From contig NZ_RCWZ01000002.1 in NCBI RefSeq assembly GCF_003675385.1, positions 496,001 to 560,000 of the forward strand: a stretch of DNA of 64,000 nucleotides. Direction: 5' to 3'. Shown here piece after piece: positions 8,423-16,421 of this stretch (position 1 is the stretch's first letter; each line of letters opens with the position of its first letter). Origin of the DNA: Mucilaginibacter kameinonensis. GTDB lineage: Bacteria; Bacteroidota; Bacteroidia; Sphingobacteriales; Sphingobacteriaceae. A program made the translations under genes and the position numbers. The notes under the pieces were generated by a model, which had not been told where the DNA came from, did not search any database, and was given only the letters and a program-made list of their open reading frames with translations.

Positions 8423-9385
8423 TTAAAAATTAAGTGCTTTGCCTTGTTGCGGATATATCAGGTTTAGCTGTAATTTATTGGCTTCCTTTAGCTGGACTTT
8501 AATTTTACCGATGCTGGTAACTGGTGGTTTTAAATGCGTTACCACAATATTTAAACCTTTAAGAGCATCATTACCAGTAAATGAGGCCAGTTTATTCATC
8601 TCGGCCATCAGCCATTTTGGGGTAAGGTGGCCGAACAAGGTTTTATCTGGCTGCTCATTAGGGAAAGACACCTCAATTAATATAGCTTTCAGTTTTTTGC
8701 TTTTTACCAATGGAGCAATGGCCTGCCACAAGTTTTGCATATTACTGCTTTTTTCAATTTCATCCGGACCGGTATCGCCCAGGTAAAGCAAGTAATTATC
8801 GTTACTATTTACTAAAAAGGCAGTACTTGTTAAATTGGAATGACTAAGCGGAAATGCTTGTACCTTAAGTTCGGTATTTTCGATAGCTGTTTCTGCGCCA
8901 GGCTCTAATACTTTATAGTGGTATTTTTTAAGGGCGGGAGTTTCACCCTGATCAGCAAAGTTGGCCCAGCTTTTCCAGGTAAAGTAGTGGGTTTTTATGG
9001 TTTCAATGCAATCGTTGAGTGCGTAGATATTCTTGGTGCTATCCTCGGGCGAGTTGATGATAAGCCCGGCAATATGGTCAAGATGCGAATGGGATATAAA
9101 ATATCCTTTAATGTACTGCCTCATTACAGTACTTGCAGGTACATTAAAACTTTTATTGGCTACGGCCTTTTTAATACCATAGTATAGTGTTCCGGCGTCA
9201 AGGCAGATATAATTATTACTGCCTGCAGGCGCAAGCATATAAGCCGACAGATTACTTTCATCGATACCTCCCAACACCCCTAAAGGAACAAGCTTAAAAG
9301 CCGTGCCTTTTGATGTTTGTGCTGATACAATTGCAGGGAATAGTAAAATATATAAAAGCGGCAGTAATTTACGCTTGAAATTCAT
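8423..9385 (-). CDS. Exported class II cyclic-nucleotide phosphodiesterase (metallo-beta-lactamase fold)
   Basis: A 320-residue protein with a signal peptide (cleavage near IVSAQ, residue 23). The metal-binding HSHLDH motif lies at residues 99-104, followed by the class II PDE features ICLDAGTLYYG (about 60-70), FPLSHS, YLGDTGPD and GHLTP. Members of this PDE1/CpdP family hydrolyse 3',5'-cAMP and can be periplasmic, which fits the signal here. It lies 18 bases upstream of the second esterase gene in the same direction. A role in scavenging external cyclic nucleotides is inferred. Confidence 0.85.
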   Translation of the reverse strand: MNFKRKLLPLLYILLFPAIVSAQTSKGTAFKLVPLGVLGGIDESNLSAYMLAPAGSNNYICLDAGTLYYGIKKAVANKSFNVPASTVMRQYIKGYFISHSHLDHIAGLIINSPEDSTKNIYALNDCIETIKTHYFTWKSWANFADQGETPALKKYHYKVLEPGAETAIENTELKVQAFPLSHSNLTSTAFLVNSNDNYLLYLGDTGPDEIEKSSNMQNLWQAIAPLVKSKKLKAILIEVSFPNEQPDKTLFGHLTPKWLMAEMNKLASFTGNDALKGLNIVVTHLKPPVTSIGKIKVQLKEANKLQLNLIYPQQGKALNF

Positions 9386-9489
9386 TTTTAGGTAGTTTAG
9401 CTTTAATGTGCTACGCTACTAAATTAAGGATATGCCTAAATAATCAAAGTAAAATGCTGCCTGTTTTTATAAACAGTTATAGCGTTTGG

Positions 9490-9657
9490 TTACATAACGT
9501 AACGTGTTTTAAGACAGCGTTCGCAAAAAAACTTACGGATAGGAAGCCAAAATAAGGCCGTTTTTAATAACAAGCCGCGTTTGCGCCTGTTTTGTAAAGG
9601 CTCGTTGCACTTTTTACACTTGTAAACAGCGCGAGGGGTATTTCTAACAATTTCCAT
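9490..9657 (-). CDS. Micro zinc-ribbon protein, paralogue 1 (55 aa)
   Basis: This short reading frame has an ATG at 9657, 55 codons and a TAA at 9490-9492. It encodes a basic protein with Cys14-x2-Cys17 and Cys45-x2-Cys48. The spacing C-x2-C-x27-C-x2-C, the middle patch LLKTALFWLPIRKFF, and the end CLKTRYV match the small proteins at 29495-29674 and 29791-29976. This conservation between three loci is the main evidence that it is a real gene. The four cysteines probably bind one zinc ion. Function is unknown; the aromatic/hydrophobic centre could be a protein contact or membrane-surface patch. Confidence 0.75.
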   Translation of the reverse strand: MEIVRNTPRAVYKCKKCNEPLQNRRKRGLLLKTALFWLPIRKFFCERCLKTRYVM

Positions 9658-9747
9658 TATAATAGGGGTATCAATAGTTTCGCAAACTTAGAAGTTTAGT
9701 TTATTTAAACGAAAGTTTATAACCATTGGTTACTCCTTTTAGGAATT

Positions 9748-10842
9748 TTATTCTGTTTTCATGGCCTTTGCCGCTGATTTTTTGTACTCATAATCACCTC
9801 CTAACAAATATCCCCATGGTTTAAGCGTCTCTATCCGGTCAAATATAATTTTGAATATGGCAATAACTGGAATTGAAAGGAACATACCCGAAAGTCCCCA
9901 GATCATTTCACCCAGAATGATGCCAATAAATGAGATCAGCGCGTTGAGCCTTACCTTTGAACCAACAATAGTAGGCAGCAAAAAGTTAGCGTCTACCGCG
10001 TGAATACCAATAACACTTACCGCAACTGTTATAGTATTGCTGAGACTGCCAGTAGCAAAAGTAATTACGGTACTTAGCAGCAGGGCTGTAAAGATGCCAA
10101 TATAAGGGATGATATTGAAAAGCCCTACAATGATGCCCAGCAATGCTGCGTATTTTATACCTATCATCCAGAAAACGGTTATGGCCACGCCGGCAACTAT
10201 TACCATCTCCAATAACAGGCCTAAAATATATTGCCTTAGAATGCTTTGAATATTTTCAACAATGTCCATTACCACGTGCTCGTTTTCATCCCTGAAAACC
10301 CATACTATAAAACGAATAAGTAAACGCCTGTACAGCAATATGAAAAAAGTGAAGATCAGGATGAACACGTAAAATAACATCAGCGATGAAATTGCTCCGA
10401 AGGTGGTACCCAATACATCGGTACCCGATTCCATCAGTTTTTTAGCTGTGTCATCCACGTAGGCCATTTGTTTGGCGGCGTTAACGTGAAAAGCATGCTG
10501 GATCCATTCCTGGAGGTCCTGTATGGATTGTTTAACCTGCTTTTGAAGCATAGGCCAGTCATTGGCCATATTGGAGATCTGTGAGCCAACAAGGTATAGG
10601 ATTCCCGCGATTACTCCAACCAATAGCAGGATTGAAACCAGTGAAGCCATGCTGCGGGGAAGCCTCAGTTTTTTTTCCAAAAACTCGCATACAGGAAGCA
10701 GGAGTATCGCGAATATGAAACCAAAGATCATGGGATCGAGCAGGTCTTTACCCACAATAACCAGGTAGCCCAGGGCGATGAAGCCGATAAGTACTAAAGC
10801 AAGACGTTCGTAAAATGGGGCTAAGAGTTTTTTTGTTGGCAT
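9748..10842 (-). CDS. AI-2E family transporter (PerM/TqsA type membrane protein)
   Basis: A 364-residue integral membrane protein with about eight hydrophobic segments arranged as in this family: a pair at residues 15-55, one near 65-90, a soluble stretch at about 95-145, then five segments from 150 to 345. The family signatures GLFNIIPYIG (near 240) and the C-terminal LLPTIVGSKVRLNALISFIGIILGEMIWGLSGMFLSIP region (near 285-325, given here only as a location) are present. Family members export autoinducer-2 or act in ion and pH homeostasis. The substrate here is unknown. Confidence 0.9.
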   Translation of the reverse strand: MPTKKLLAPFYERLALVLIGFIALGYLVIVGKDLLDPMIFGFIFAILLLPVCEFLEKKLRLPRSMASLVSILLLVGVIAGILYLVGSQISNMANDWPMLQKQVKQSIQDLQEWIQHAFHVNAAKQMAYVDDTAKKLMESGTDVLGTTFGAISSLMLFYVFILIFTFFILLYRRLLIRFIVWVFRDENEHVVMDIVENIQSILRQYILGLLLEMVIVAGVAITVFWMIGIKYAALLGIIVGLFNIIPYIGIFTALLLSTVITFATGSLSNTITVAVSVIGIHAVDANFLLPTIVGSKVRLNALISFIGIILGEMIWGLSGMFLSIPVIAIFKIIFDRIETLKPWGYLLGGDYEYKKSAAKAMKTE

Positions 10843-11115
10843 ATGGGCAAATGTTGGGCTATTTTATGATGGCTTAACACGCAATTATTTCAGATGTTTT
10901 GAAGATAATAAATAATTGGAAACAGGGGAATGAAAAGGCTTCAAACATTTGACTTATCGATACCGGCTGACTTAGTAACGGTTGCAATTTTAAGTAGCAG
11001 TTTTACTGCTGTAGCAGGATGAATAAACTACCACTAACACCTGCCGCTGCTATTAATTTACATTTTGGCAAATATTTTGCATTGTAATAATGTCACTTAC
11101 TTAAAAATTAACATT
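10843..11115. other. Intergenic region between divergent genes
   Basis: About 270 bases between the start of the AI-2E transporter gene (minus) and the small basic protein gene (plus), so both promoters should be here. A small hairpin AGCAG-TTTTA-CTGCT is visible near 10997. No further gene is seen. Confidence 0.5.
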
Positions 11116-11292
11116 ATGGCAAAGTATTCAGAAAAGGCCGGGGAAAAGGTTGAGAAAACCATGCACGAAATGAAGGAAGGTAAGCTGAAAAGCGGGAGCG
11201 GTAAAAAAGTAACCAGCAAAAAACAGGCTATAGCGATAGGGCTTTCCGAGGCCAGGAAAGAGGGGGCCAAGGTGCCTAAAAAGAAAAGTTGA
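11116..11292 (+). CDS. Small basic protein, DUF6496-like
   Basis: A 58-residue, lysine-rich, soluble protein. The pattern MKEGKLKSGSGKKVTSKKQAIAIGLSEARKEG is the recurring feature of the DUF6496 family, whose function is not known. The frame is open from 11065, but the ATG at 11116 starts the conserved part. The high charge suggests nucleic-acid binding; this is inference only. It converges with the next gene on a shared terminator. Confidence 0.8.
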   Translation: MAKYSEKAGEKVEKTMHEMKEGKLKSGSGKKVTSKKQAIAIGLSEARKEGAKVPKKKS

Positions 11293-11304
11293 TAACGGGA
11301 TATA

Positions 11305-11341
11305 GGCTCATTGAAAATGGTTACGAGTTTTTCAATGAGCC
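11305..11341. terminator. Bidirectional terminator between convergent genes
   Basis: Stem GGCTCATTGAAAA / TTTTCAATGAGCC with an 11-base loop, placed between the stops of the genes ending at 11292 (plus) and 11351 (minus). Confidence 0.75.
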
Positions 11342-11350
11342 CGATTCTCA

Positions 11351-11863
11351 CTATTTCGCTTTATTGAAATCTGAAGCCATCCAATCGGCCAGTTTACCTT
11401 CTTTATCAATTTTGGTTAGCTTGTTAAGCAGGCTGTTGCTTTTATGATCTGTTTCAAGAACATATTTATCAATAACTGATTTTACACCTGCCTGGTTTGC
11501 CTTGTTTTTATCAAAGGCATTTTTGTTTTGCAAAGCATATTTGGTAAAGCCGCCCATAAAGGTCATGATCAACTGCGGATTCTTTTCGGTCATTTTTGCA
11601 ACGCTGTTGTTAATTTCGATGTTTACTGAGGGGCTGCCCTGTATCCATTTCATCAGGAAAGCGTTGGTTTCCATGCGCTTTTGTTCTTCAAGCGCCCAAG
11701 GCGTGTCCTGAAGCCAATCAATACCTTTAATTACATCTTCTTCGTATTTGGCGTAGTCTGCCTTTTCTTTCAAGGTATAATTTTCAGGAACGTGGAATGT
11801 CTGGGCTTTTGCTGTAAAGGCAAAGGCTGCTATTGCTACAAGCAGGATAATGATCTTTTTCAT
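11351..11863 (-). CDS. Secreted protein of unknown function
   Basis: A 170-residue protein with a signal peptide (KKIIILLVAIAAFAFTAKAQ, cleavage near residue 20). The rest is soluble and mostly helical, with the repeated use of Lys, Asn and Asp expected of a periplasmic protein. No domain is recognised. It lies 16 bases downstream of the C-terminal M48 fragment and may be in the same transcript. Confidence 0.75.
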   Translation of the reverse strand: MKKIIILLVAIAAFAFTAKAQTFHVPENYTLKEKADYAKYEEDVIKGIDWLQDTPWALEEQKRMETNAFLMKWIQGSPSVNIEINNSVAKMTEKNPQLIMTFMGGFTKYALQNKNAFDKNKANQAGVKSVIDKYVLETDHKSNSLLNKLTKIDKEGKLADWMASDFNKAK

Positions 11864-11879
11864 TGTGATTAGGATAAGT

Positions 11880-13031
11880 TTAACTAATTAGTGTAAGCTG
11901 AAAATTAAGCAGACTTTTCTTGATTTCAAAATTGCGTTTGGCAATGCCGGAAAAGTAAGTATCTATGGCATTATTAAACTTGTTTATCGCTTCATTATCA
12001 TAAGTTGGTTCGTAATAGTAAACGTAGTTACCGGTTATATAGGACTCCAATATTTTAGTCTGTTCATCATTAAAGTATGGCCTGGTTACATCATCAGCTA
12101 ATATTTGAGATATTCGGGGTTTTATTTTTTGCTCGTGTCTGCTTACATTTCCCAAAGTGCGGATAATGCTTTCTACAGGCATCGGATTATATACCTTGTT
12201 AAATTCGTACATTATGTTATTAATCAGGTCGTAGTCAACTAAAGCATCGGTCTGTAAAGCAAATAGTTGTTTGTATTTGCTAATCAGCATCTCACGATCG
12301 GTATCAGATTTTGCCGCGTTATAGTAGTAAATAAAGATCTCGCGATCTAAATTCTTAATTTTCTCGTCAGCTCGGGCTATTTCTTCATTAAGTATTGCCT
12401 GTATCTGGTAGGCATCAAGTCTCTGGTATTTACTACCTCTGAAATCAAATGTTTTAATATCTGTTCGTACTTCAGTTAATTGATCAAGTAGGGTAACGTC
12501 CTTTTGCTTATCTGCTATAGCTTTTGGAAGGTTGCAGTTTTCATCTGTTAAGATATTGTTGATGTTAACAATAAGATAGCCTGAAGTTGATAACACTGTT
12601 TCCTCTACATCGAACTGGGTAATATTCCTTTCGTCATAATACCCTTTATAATGTTCATTGAGTGAGTTTGCTGTTATTGTGCTGTAAAAGTCGTTTTTAA
12701 ACGCCTCAAAATTTAAAACGCTTGTTGGTTTGTTTGTTGTCGATATGTATAGTTGATCGGTAAGCAAAACCTGTAATTGTTCTGCGTTTTGGAAAAGCGA
12801 CCAGGCTGTTTCGGTAATGTCTGGAGTGATAAGGTTAATCTTTTTGGCGTGTTGTTCGCGGTCATCGATTGTAGGGTGTGATGCCCACTGGTTACTGATT
12901 ATGATTTCACTTTCGTTGGGTGTGATCATCTCTTCGGTAATTACAGGTAAACCGGCAGCATCGATGCGGGTTTTATATAGCGAGGAAAAATGCCTGGTTA
13001 TTTCCTGCTGCATGGGGTACATATTAGCCAC
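11880..13031 (-). CDS. C-terminal fragment of the M48 peptidase
   Basis: A frame of 383 residues with an apparent GTG start at 13031 that lies inside sequence still coding in the same frame upstream, so this start is an artefact of the break. The fragment has no signal and no metal site. It is the soluble helical C-terminal part (WASHPTIDDREQHAKK near the start) that follows the catalytic domain in large Bacteroidota M48 proteins. SHPTIDDR is the usual conserved motif at this place. Without the N-terminal half it should be inactive. Confidence 0.75.
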   Translation of the reverse strand: MANMYPMQQEITRHFSSLYKTRIDAAGLPVITEEMITPNESEIIISNQWASHPTIDDREQHAKKINLITPDITETAWSLFQNAEQLQVLLTDQLYISTTNKPTSVLNFEAFKNDFYSTITANSLNEHYKGYYDERNITQFDVEETVLSTSGYLIVNINNILTDENCNLPKAIADKQKDVTLLDQLTEVRTDIKTFDFRGSKYQRLDAYQIQAILNEEIARADEKIKNLDREIFIYYYNAAKSDTDREMLISKYKQLFALQTDALVDYDLINNIMYEFNKVYNPMPVESIIRTLGNVSRHEQKIKPRISQILADDVTRPYFNDEQTKILESYITGNYVYYYEPTYDNEAINKFNNAIDTYFSGIAKRNFEIKKSLLNFQLTLIS

Positions 13032-13975
13032 CCTTTTATTATCGTGTAATTGCTGTTTAGGTAATTTATTAGTGTAGAATAGCTTGCATGACCTATATCG
13101 ATCCGTTTTAAAGAGGTTAGTACCTGGTTTGATCCGCTAACATACGCCGCCACGGCATCAGCGTGAAACTCCATCTCCCGAGAAAGACCAAGGTAGGTCT
13201 TGTTCAAAACACCATATACCTTACGTAAAACAAATTGGATCCCACGTATGATCTGGATGTTCAGCATAGCCATCATTCTGAACATATTATAAATCCGGGC
13301 CCATTGGTTCAATAGCTTACCATATCCCTCATTATCATAAAGCATGTTATATATTACTTTATTAAGGTTGTATATGTAGCTGCCAAACTTCATGCTTCGT
13401 TGCGAAAAATGACCAAATTCATGGGCCATTACAGCCTTAAATTCTGAAATGTTTACACTGTTGACAAGCCCAAGCCCTATATTAAGGTTTTTCCTTACCG
13501 GGAAAAACATACTCCAAAAACTCGATGTATAAAATACTCCTGCGTTTACTTCTGGTGAAACAAAAATACGTTTGGGCGATGGCGCCTGAGCTTCGGCAGT
13601 CACCTGATTAATAAAGCGGAATAATTCGGGCTGATCCCCGGCGTTTATTTCTATCATGCCGGAGTAATCGGTACGGGATCTTTTAAAAAGGAACTTAATC
13701 ACAAAATAAACCAGCAACACACCTGCTATCATAAGAGATATGCCCAATAGCAGGCCCCAAAAGCCAATACCAGCCAGTATAATGTAATAGCCAACCATAC
13801 CAAAAGCTACGGCAATGGCCAATGAGCCACACAGAAGGAATAAATAAGTTAAGATAAATAGTAAAATGGCACCTATTGAAAGGTACACATACTTTTTAAA
13901 AGCCTTTGAGGGCTTAACTACATTTTTATCAGCTCCTGCTGGCATGGGCGGATACGATAAGGTTAGGTTTTTCAT
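12998..13975 (-). CDS. N-terminal catalytic fragment of the M48 membrane peptidase
   Basis: A frame of 325 residues. Hydrophobic segments lie near residues 29-60 and 66-97. The zinc site HEFGH is at residues 185-189 and the third ligand is probably Glu269 in EFHADAVAAY. This is the HtpX/Oma1-type active site, facing the membrane. After about residue 300 the sequence diverges (STLINYLNSNYTII) and ends early because of the frameshift. The start ATG at 13973-13975 directly abuts the stop of the upstream Gfo/Idh gene, which indicates co-transcription. Confidence 0.85.
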   Translation of the reverse strand: MKNLTLSYPPMPAGADKNVVKPSKAFKKYVYLSIGAILLFILTYLFLLCGSLAIAVAFGMVGYYIILAGIGFWGLLLGISLMIAGVLLVYFVIKFLFKRSRTDYSGMIEINAGDQPELFRFINQVTAEAQAPSPKRIFVSPEVNAGVFYTSSFWSMFFPVRKNLNIGLGLVNSVNISEFKAVMAHEFGHFSQRSMKFGSYIYNLNKVIYNMLYDNEGYGKLLNQWARIYNMFRMMAMLNIQIIRGIQFVLRKVYGVLNKTYLGLSREMEFHADAVAAYVSGSNQVLTSLKRIDIGHASYSTLINYLNSNYTIIKGWLICTPCSRK

Positions 13976-14953
13976 TTATTTCTTTAAGGTAAACGCGTCG
14001 ATGATATCCATCAGCGTTACAGCTTCTTCAATGGGGCAGGGGTTAGGCCCTTCGCCTTTAAAGTAAGCTATTATTTTTGTGATAAACGGCTGTTGTATAT
14101 GCTCCGGATGGGTAATAGTTATGGTTTCCTCCTCTGTGTCGGTTTTCCAGCTGATATAGTTGCCAAAAAACGGGAATGTTATTTTTCCTTTGGTGCCAAC
14201 TATCTCGCAGGTGTCGGTAGTTTCGCTTTCGGCTACATTAAAGCACCATGAACCATTAACTACTACTTTATTTTTAAACCGGATCTGGCCGCATACATGA
14301 TCGTCGGCAGGTGTTGAATTTGATTGGTTAAGCGAAAAACCATGATACACTTCAGGCTCGCCGAAAAAATATAACATGAGGTCGAGCTGATGAGGGGCAA
14401 GGTCATGGAAATAGCCGCCGCCTGATAGCTCGGGCAATACACGCCAGTTGGTTTCCACATCGGCAACCAGGCTGGGTTTGCGGCTTTGCCACATCCTGAT
14501 CTGTACAGTACGAATATCGCCCACAAGTTGAGTATCTATCAGTTCCTTAACTTTTAAAAACATGGGCAACGCCCTGCGATAGTGCGCGACAGTAAGTTTC
14601 GAGCTGCTTTCACTTACGGCTACCGCCATAGCCTTTGCCTCGGCCGAATTGCGGGTTACCGGTTTTTCTACATAAACATTAAAGCCTTTTTTTAGTGCGT
14701 CAATAGCATAGCTGAGGTGCGACGCAGGAGGAGTAGCGATATAGACCGCGTTCAGTTCCGGGTCATTTAAGAGTGCGTCGGCATCGCTGTACCATTTATC
14801 AACACCATGGCGTGTAGCATAATCGGCCGCTTTTTCAGCATCGCGGCGCATAACAGCCACGAGCTTACTGCCTTCTACTTTTTTAAATGCCGGCCCGCTT
14901 TTTTTTTCGGTTACATTGCCGCAGCCTATAATACCCCAGTTTATTGTACTCAT
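13976..14953 (-). CDS. Gfo/Idh/MocA family oxidoreductase
   Basis: A 325-residue NAD(P)-dependent enzyme. The N-terminal Rossmann motif GIIGCGNV lies at residues 7-14, the EKPVTRN motif at 96-102 carries the conserved Lys97, and GGGYFHDLAPHQLDLMLY (about 190-207) holds the usual histidine of the C-terminal beta-sheet domain. Substrates of this family are sugars, inositols or their derivatives; which one applies here is unknown. No Tat signal is seen, so it is cytoplasmic. Its stop touches the start of the M48 gene. Confidence 0.92.
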   Translation of the reverse strand: MSTINWGIIGCGNVTEKKSGPAFKKVEGSKLVAVMRRDAEKAADYATRHGVDKWYSDADALLNDPELNAVYIATPPASHLSYAIDALKKGFNVYVEKPVTRNSAEAKAMAVAVSESSSKLTVAHYRRALPMFLKVKELIDTQLVGDIRTVQIRMWQSRKPSLVADVETNWRVLPELSGGGYFHDLAPHQLDLMLYFFGEPEVYHGFSLNQSNSTPADDHVCGQIRFKNKVVVNGSWCFNVAESETTDTCEIVGTKGKITFPFFGNYISWKTDTEEETITITHPEHIQQPFITKIIAYFKGEGPNPCPIEEAVTLMDIIDAFTLKK

Positions 14954-14989
14954 ATTAGCCTTTTAAATCGCCCTGTAAAGGGGGACTTG

Positions 14990-15245
14990 AAAATAGGTAT
15001 TTTTTTGTGATTACGATATACTCCTTTGTAGGGTGATCGGCATAAAATTGTCGACGTTAGATGCTCTGTTGAATTGGAATTTTACTTCAAAAAAACCGAC
15101 CTGAAATTTCAATAGGAGGCACCTACGGAGCCAAAAAATGTGTTCGTTTTAGAGCTATTAACACGAGGCCCAGCGGGGGCCCGTGATGTTAAGTTTCCTC
15201 AAGGTCTCCCGGAGAGAACCCTGAGGAGGCAAAAATATTCTTCTT
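14990..15245. repeat. Tandem GC-rich hairpin cluster
   Basis: Three hairpins lie in a row between two minus-strand genes. One is GGCACCTACGGAGCC (about 15118-15132). One pairs TTAACACGAGGCCC with GGGCCCGTGATGTTAA (about 15158-15190). One pairs CCTCAAGGTCTCC with GGAGAGAACCCTGAGG (about 15194-15228). Short AT-rich spacers separate them. No open reading frame is seen. The AATAGGAGGCACCTACGGAGCC type of word recalls interspersed palindromes of Bacteroidota, but this is from memory. It could be a mobile palindrome cluster or a small structured RNA. Confidence 0.55.
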
Positions 15246-15257
15246 TTGCGTAGCCCT

Positions 15258-16250
15258 TTATGGGGCTAAAATTTCTTCTATCCTCGCTAATTCTTCTGCT
15301 GAAAACTGGATGTTATCCGGGGCTTTCAACGAATCAGATAGTTGCTCCGGCCTGCTGGCGCCAATTAATACTGATGTTACGCGCTCGTCTTTCAGAATCC
15401 AGGCAAGTGCCATTTGGGCAAGTGATTGTCCGCGTTGCACTGCCAGACTGCTCAAGTCCCTTATCTGGCTCAAGCGTTCGTCGGTGATGTGGGCTTTTTG
15501 AAGGAAGCCTGTTGGACGTGCTGCTCTTGAATCTTCAGGGATGCCGTGCAGGTATTTATCGGTTAACAATCCTTGTGCTAAGGGCGAAAAAGGAATACAG
15601 CCAACACCTTCATTACCTAAAACATTAAGCAAGCCACCTTCAACCCAGCGCTCAAACATGGAATATTTGGGTTGATGAATAAGACATGGCGTGCCCAGTT
15701 CTTTAAGTATTTTAATAGCTTTAGAAGCCAGTTCGGCAGGGTAGTTGGAAATACCAACATACAAAGCTTTCCCCTGGCGAACGATCAGATCAAGCGCTGC
15801 CATGGTTTCTTCAAGGGGTGTGTTTGGATCAGGACGATGGTGATAAAAAATATCCACATAATCAAGCCCCATACGTTTAAGGCTTTGATCAAGACTGGCA
15901 ACAAGATATTTCTTTGAGCCCCAATCACCATAAGGGCCGGGCCACATGGTATAACCGGCTTTGCTCGATATAATGAGCTCGTCGCGGTAGTCACGGAAAT
16001 CTTCTTTCAGGATCTTGCCAAAGTTTTCTTCGGCCGAGCCCGGAGGAGGGCCGTAATTGTTGGCCAGATCAAAATGGGTGATGCCGCTATCGAAAGCGAG
16101 ATGTAATATTTTGCGGTAGTTATCGGCAACATCAACATGACCGAAATTGTGCCAAAGGCCTAATGAAATAGCCGGAAGTTTGATGCCACTGTTTCCACAG
16201 CGACGGTACTGCATGGTTTGATACCTATTGGCAGATGCGATATATGTCAT
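15258..16250 (-). CDS. Aldo/keto reductase, YghZ-type L-glyceraldehyde 3-phosphate reductase
   Basis: A 330-residue NADPH-dependent reductase with close similarity, as I recall it, to E. coli YghZ (Gpr) along the whole chain: MQYRRCGNSG, LGLWHNFGHVD, NNYGPPPGSAEENFG, AGYTMWPGPYGDWGSKKY and PFSPLAQGLLT. The AKR catalytic tetrad is Asp61, Tyr66, Lys97 and His138. YghZ detoxifies L-glyceraldehyde 3-phosphate and methylglyoxal. The short leading extension MTYIASANRYQT also matches YghZ and supports this start. Confidence 0.92.
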   Translation of the reverse strand: MTYIASANRYQTMQYRRCGNSGIKLPAISLGLWHNFGHVDVADNYRKILHLAFDSGITHFDLANNYGPPPGSAEENFGKILKEDFRDYRDELIISSKAGYTMWPGPYGDWGSKKYLVASLDQSLKRMGLDYVDIFYHHRPDPNTPLEETMAALDLIVRQGKALYVGISNYPAELASKAIKILKELGTPCLIHQPKYSMFERWVEGGLLNVLGNEGVGCIPFSPLAQGLLTDKYLHGIPEDSRAARPTGFLQKAHITDERLSQIRDLSSLAVQRGQSLAQMALAWILKDERVTSVLIGASRPEQLSDSLKAPDNIQFSAEELARIEEILAP

Positions 16251-16339
16251 ATTTTAAGGTAAGGATTGGACGAGTAAAAATAGGACTTTAAGTAATTAAT
16301 AAAGGTATTTTTGACAGTTTTTATCAGGGCCGAAATTTT

Positions 16340-16420
16340 AAAGAATTTATTGAATAGACAGAATAATAATGTTTTCTATCGAATTCAATAAATTCTTTAA
16401 TTCGATGAATTCGAGTTCAG
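16340..16420. repeat. Inverted word repeat (locus C, GAATTTATTGAAT words)
   Basis: AAAGAATTTATTGAAT at 16340-16355 is repeated as its exact reverse complement at 16383-16398 (16 bp, 27-base loop). It is followed by a further variant ending in GAATTCGAGTTCAG, words that recur inverted at 59.15 kb. It lies 2 bases from the folC stop and can act as terminator. Confidence 0.8.
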
Positions 16421-16421
16421 A

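Larger units (their letters stand above)
11880..13975 (-). pseudogene. M48 family membrane metallopeptidase gene broken by a frameshift
   Basis: Two overlapping minus-strand frames together make one M48 protein of about 690 residues. The junction lies near 13065-13090. Upstream the frame reads GHASYSTLINYL...; the second frame, read upstream of its apparent start, gives FYTNKLPKQQLHDNKRVAN before NMYPMQQEI. Loss of one base around CTATTCTAC (for example TTT to TT) would explain the break. It may be a true mutation or an assembly error. Details of each half are given in the two CDS entries. Confidence 0.75.

Noticed and set aside
13029..13031. True GTG start for the C-terminal M48 fragment
   Set aside because: The same frame continues to code for a matching protein sequence upstream of the GTG, so this is a frameshift product and not a separate gene.
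14990..15245. tmRNA, SRP RNA or a known riboswitch
   Set aside because: No conserved core of these RNAs is visible; only separate hairpins. Kept as an undefined repeat cluster.
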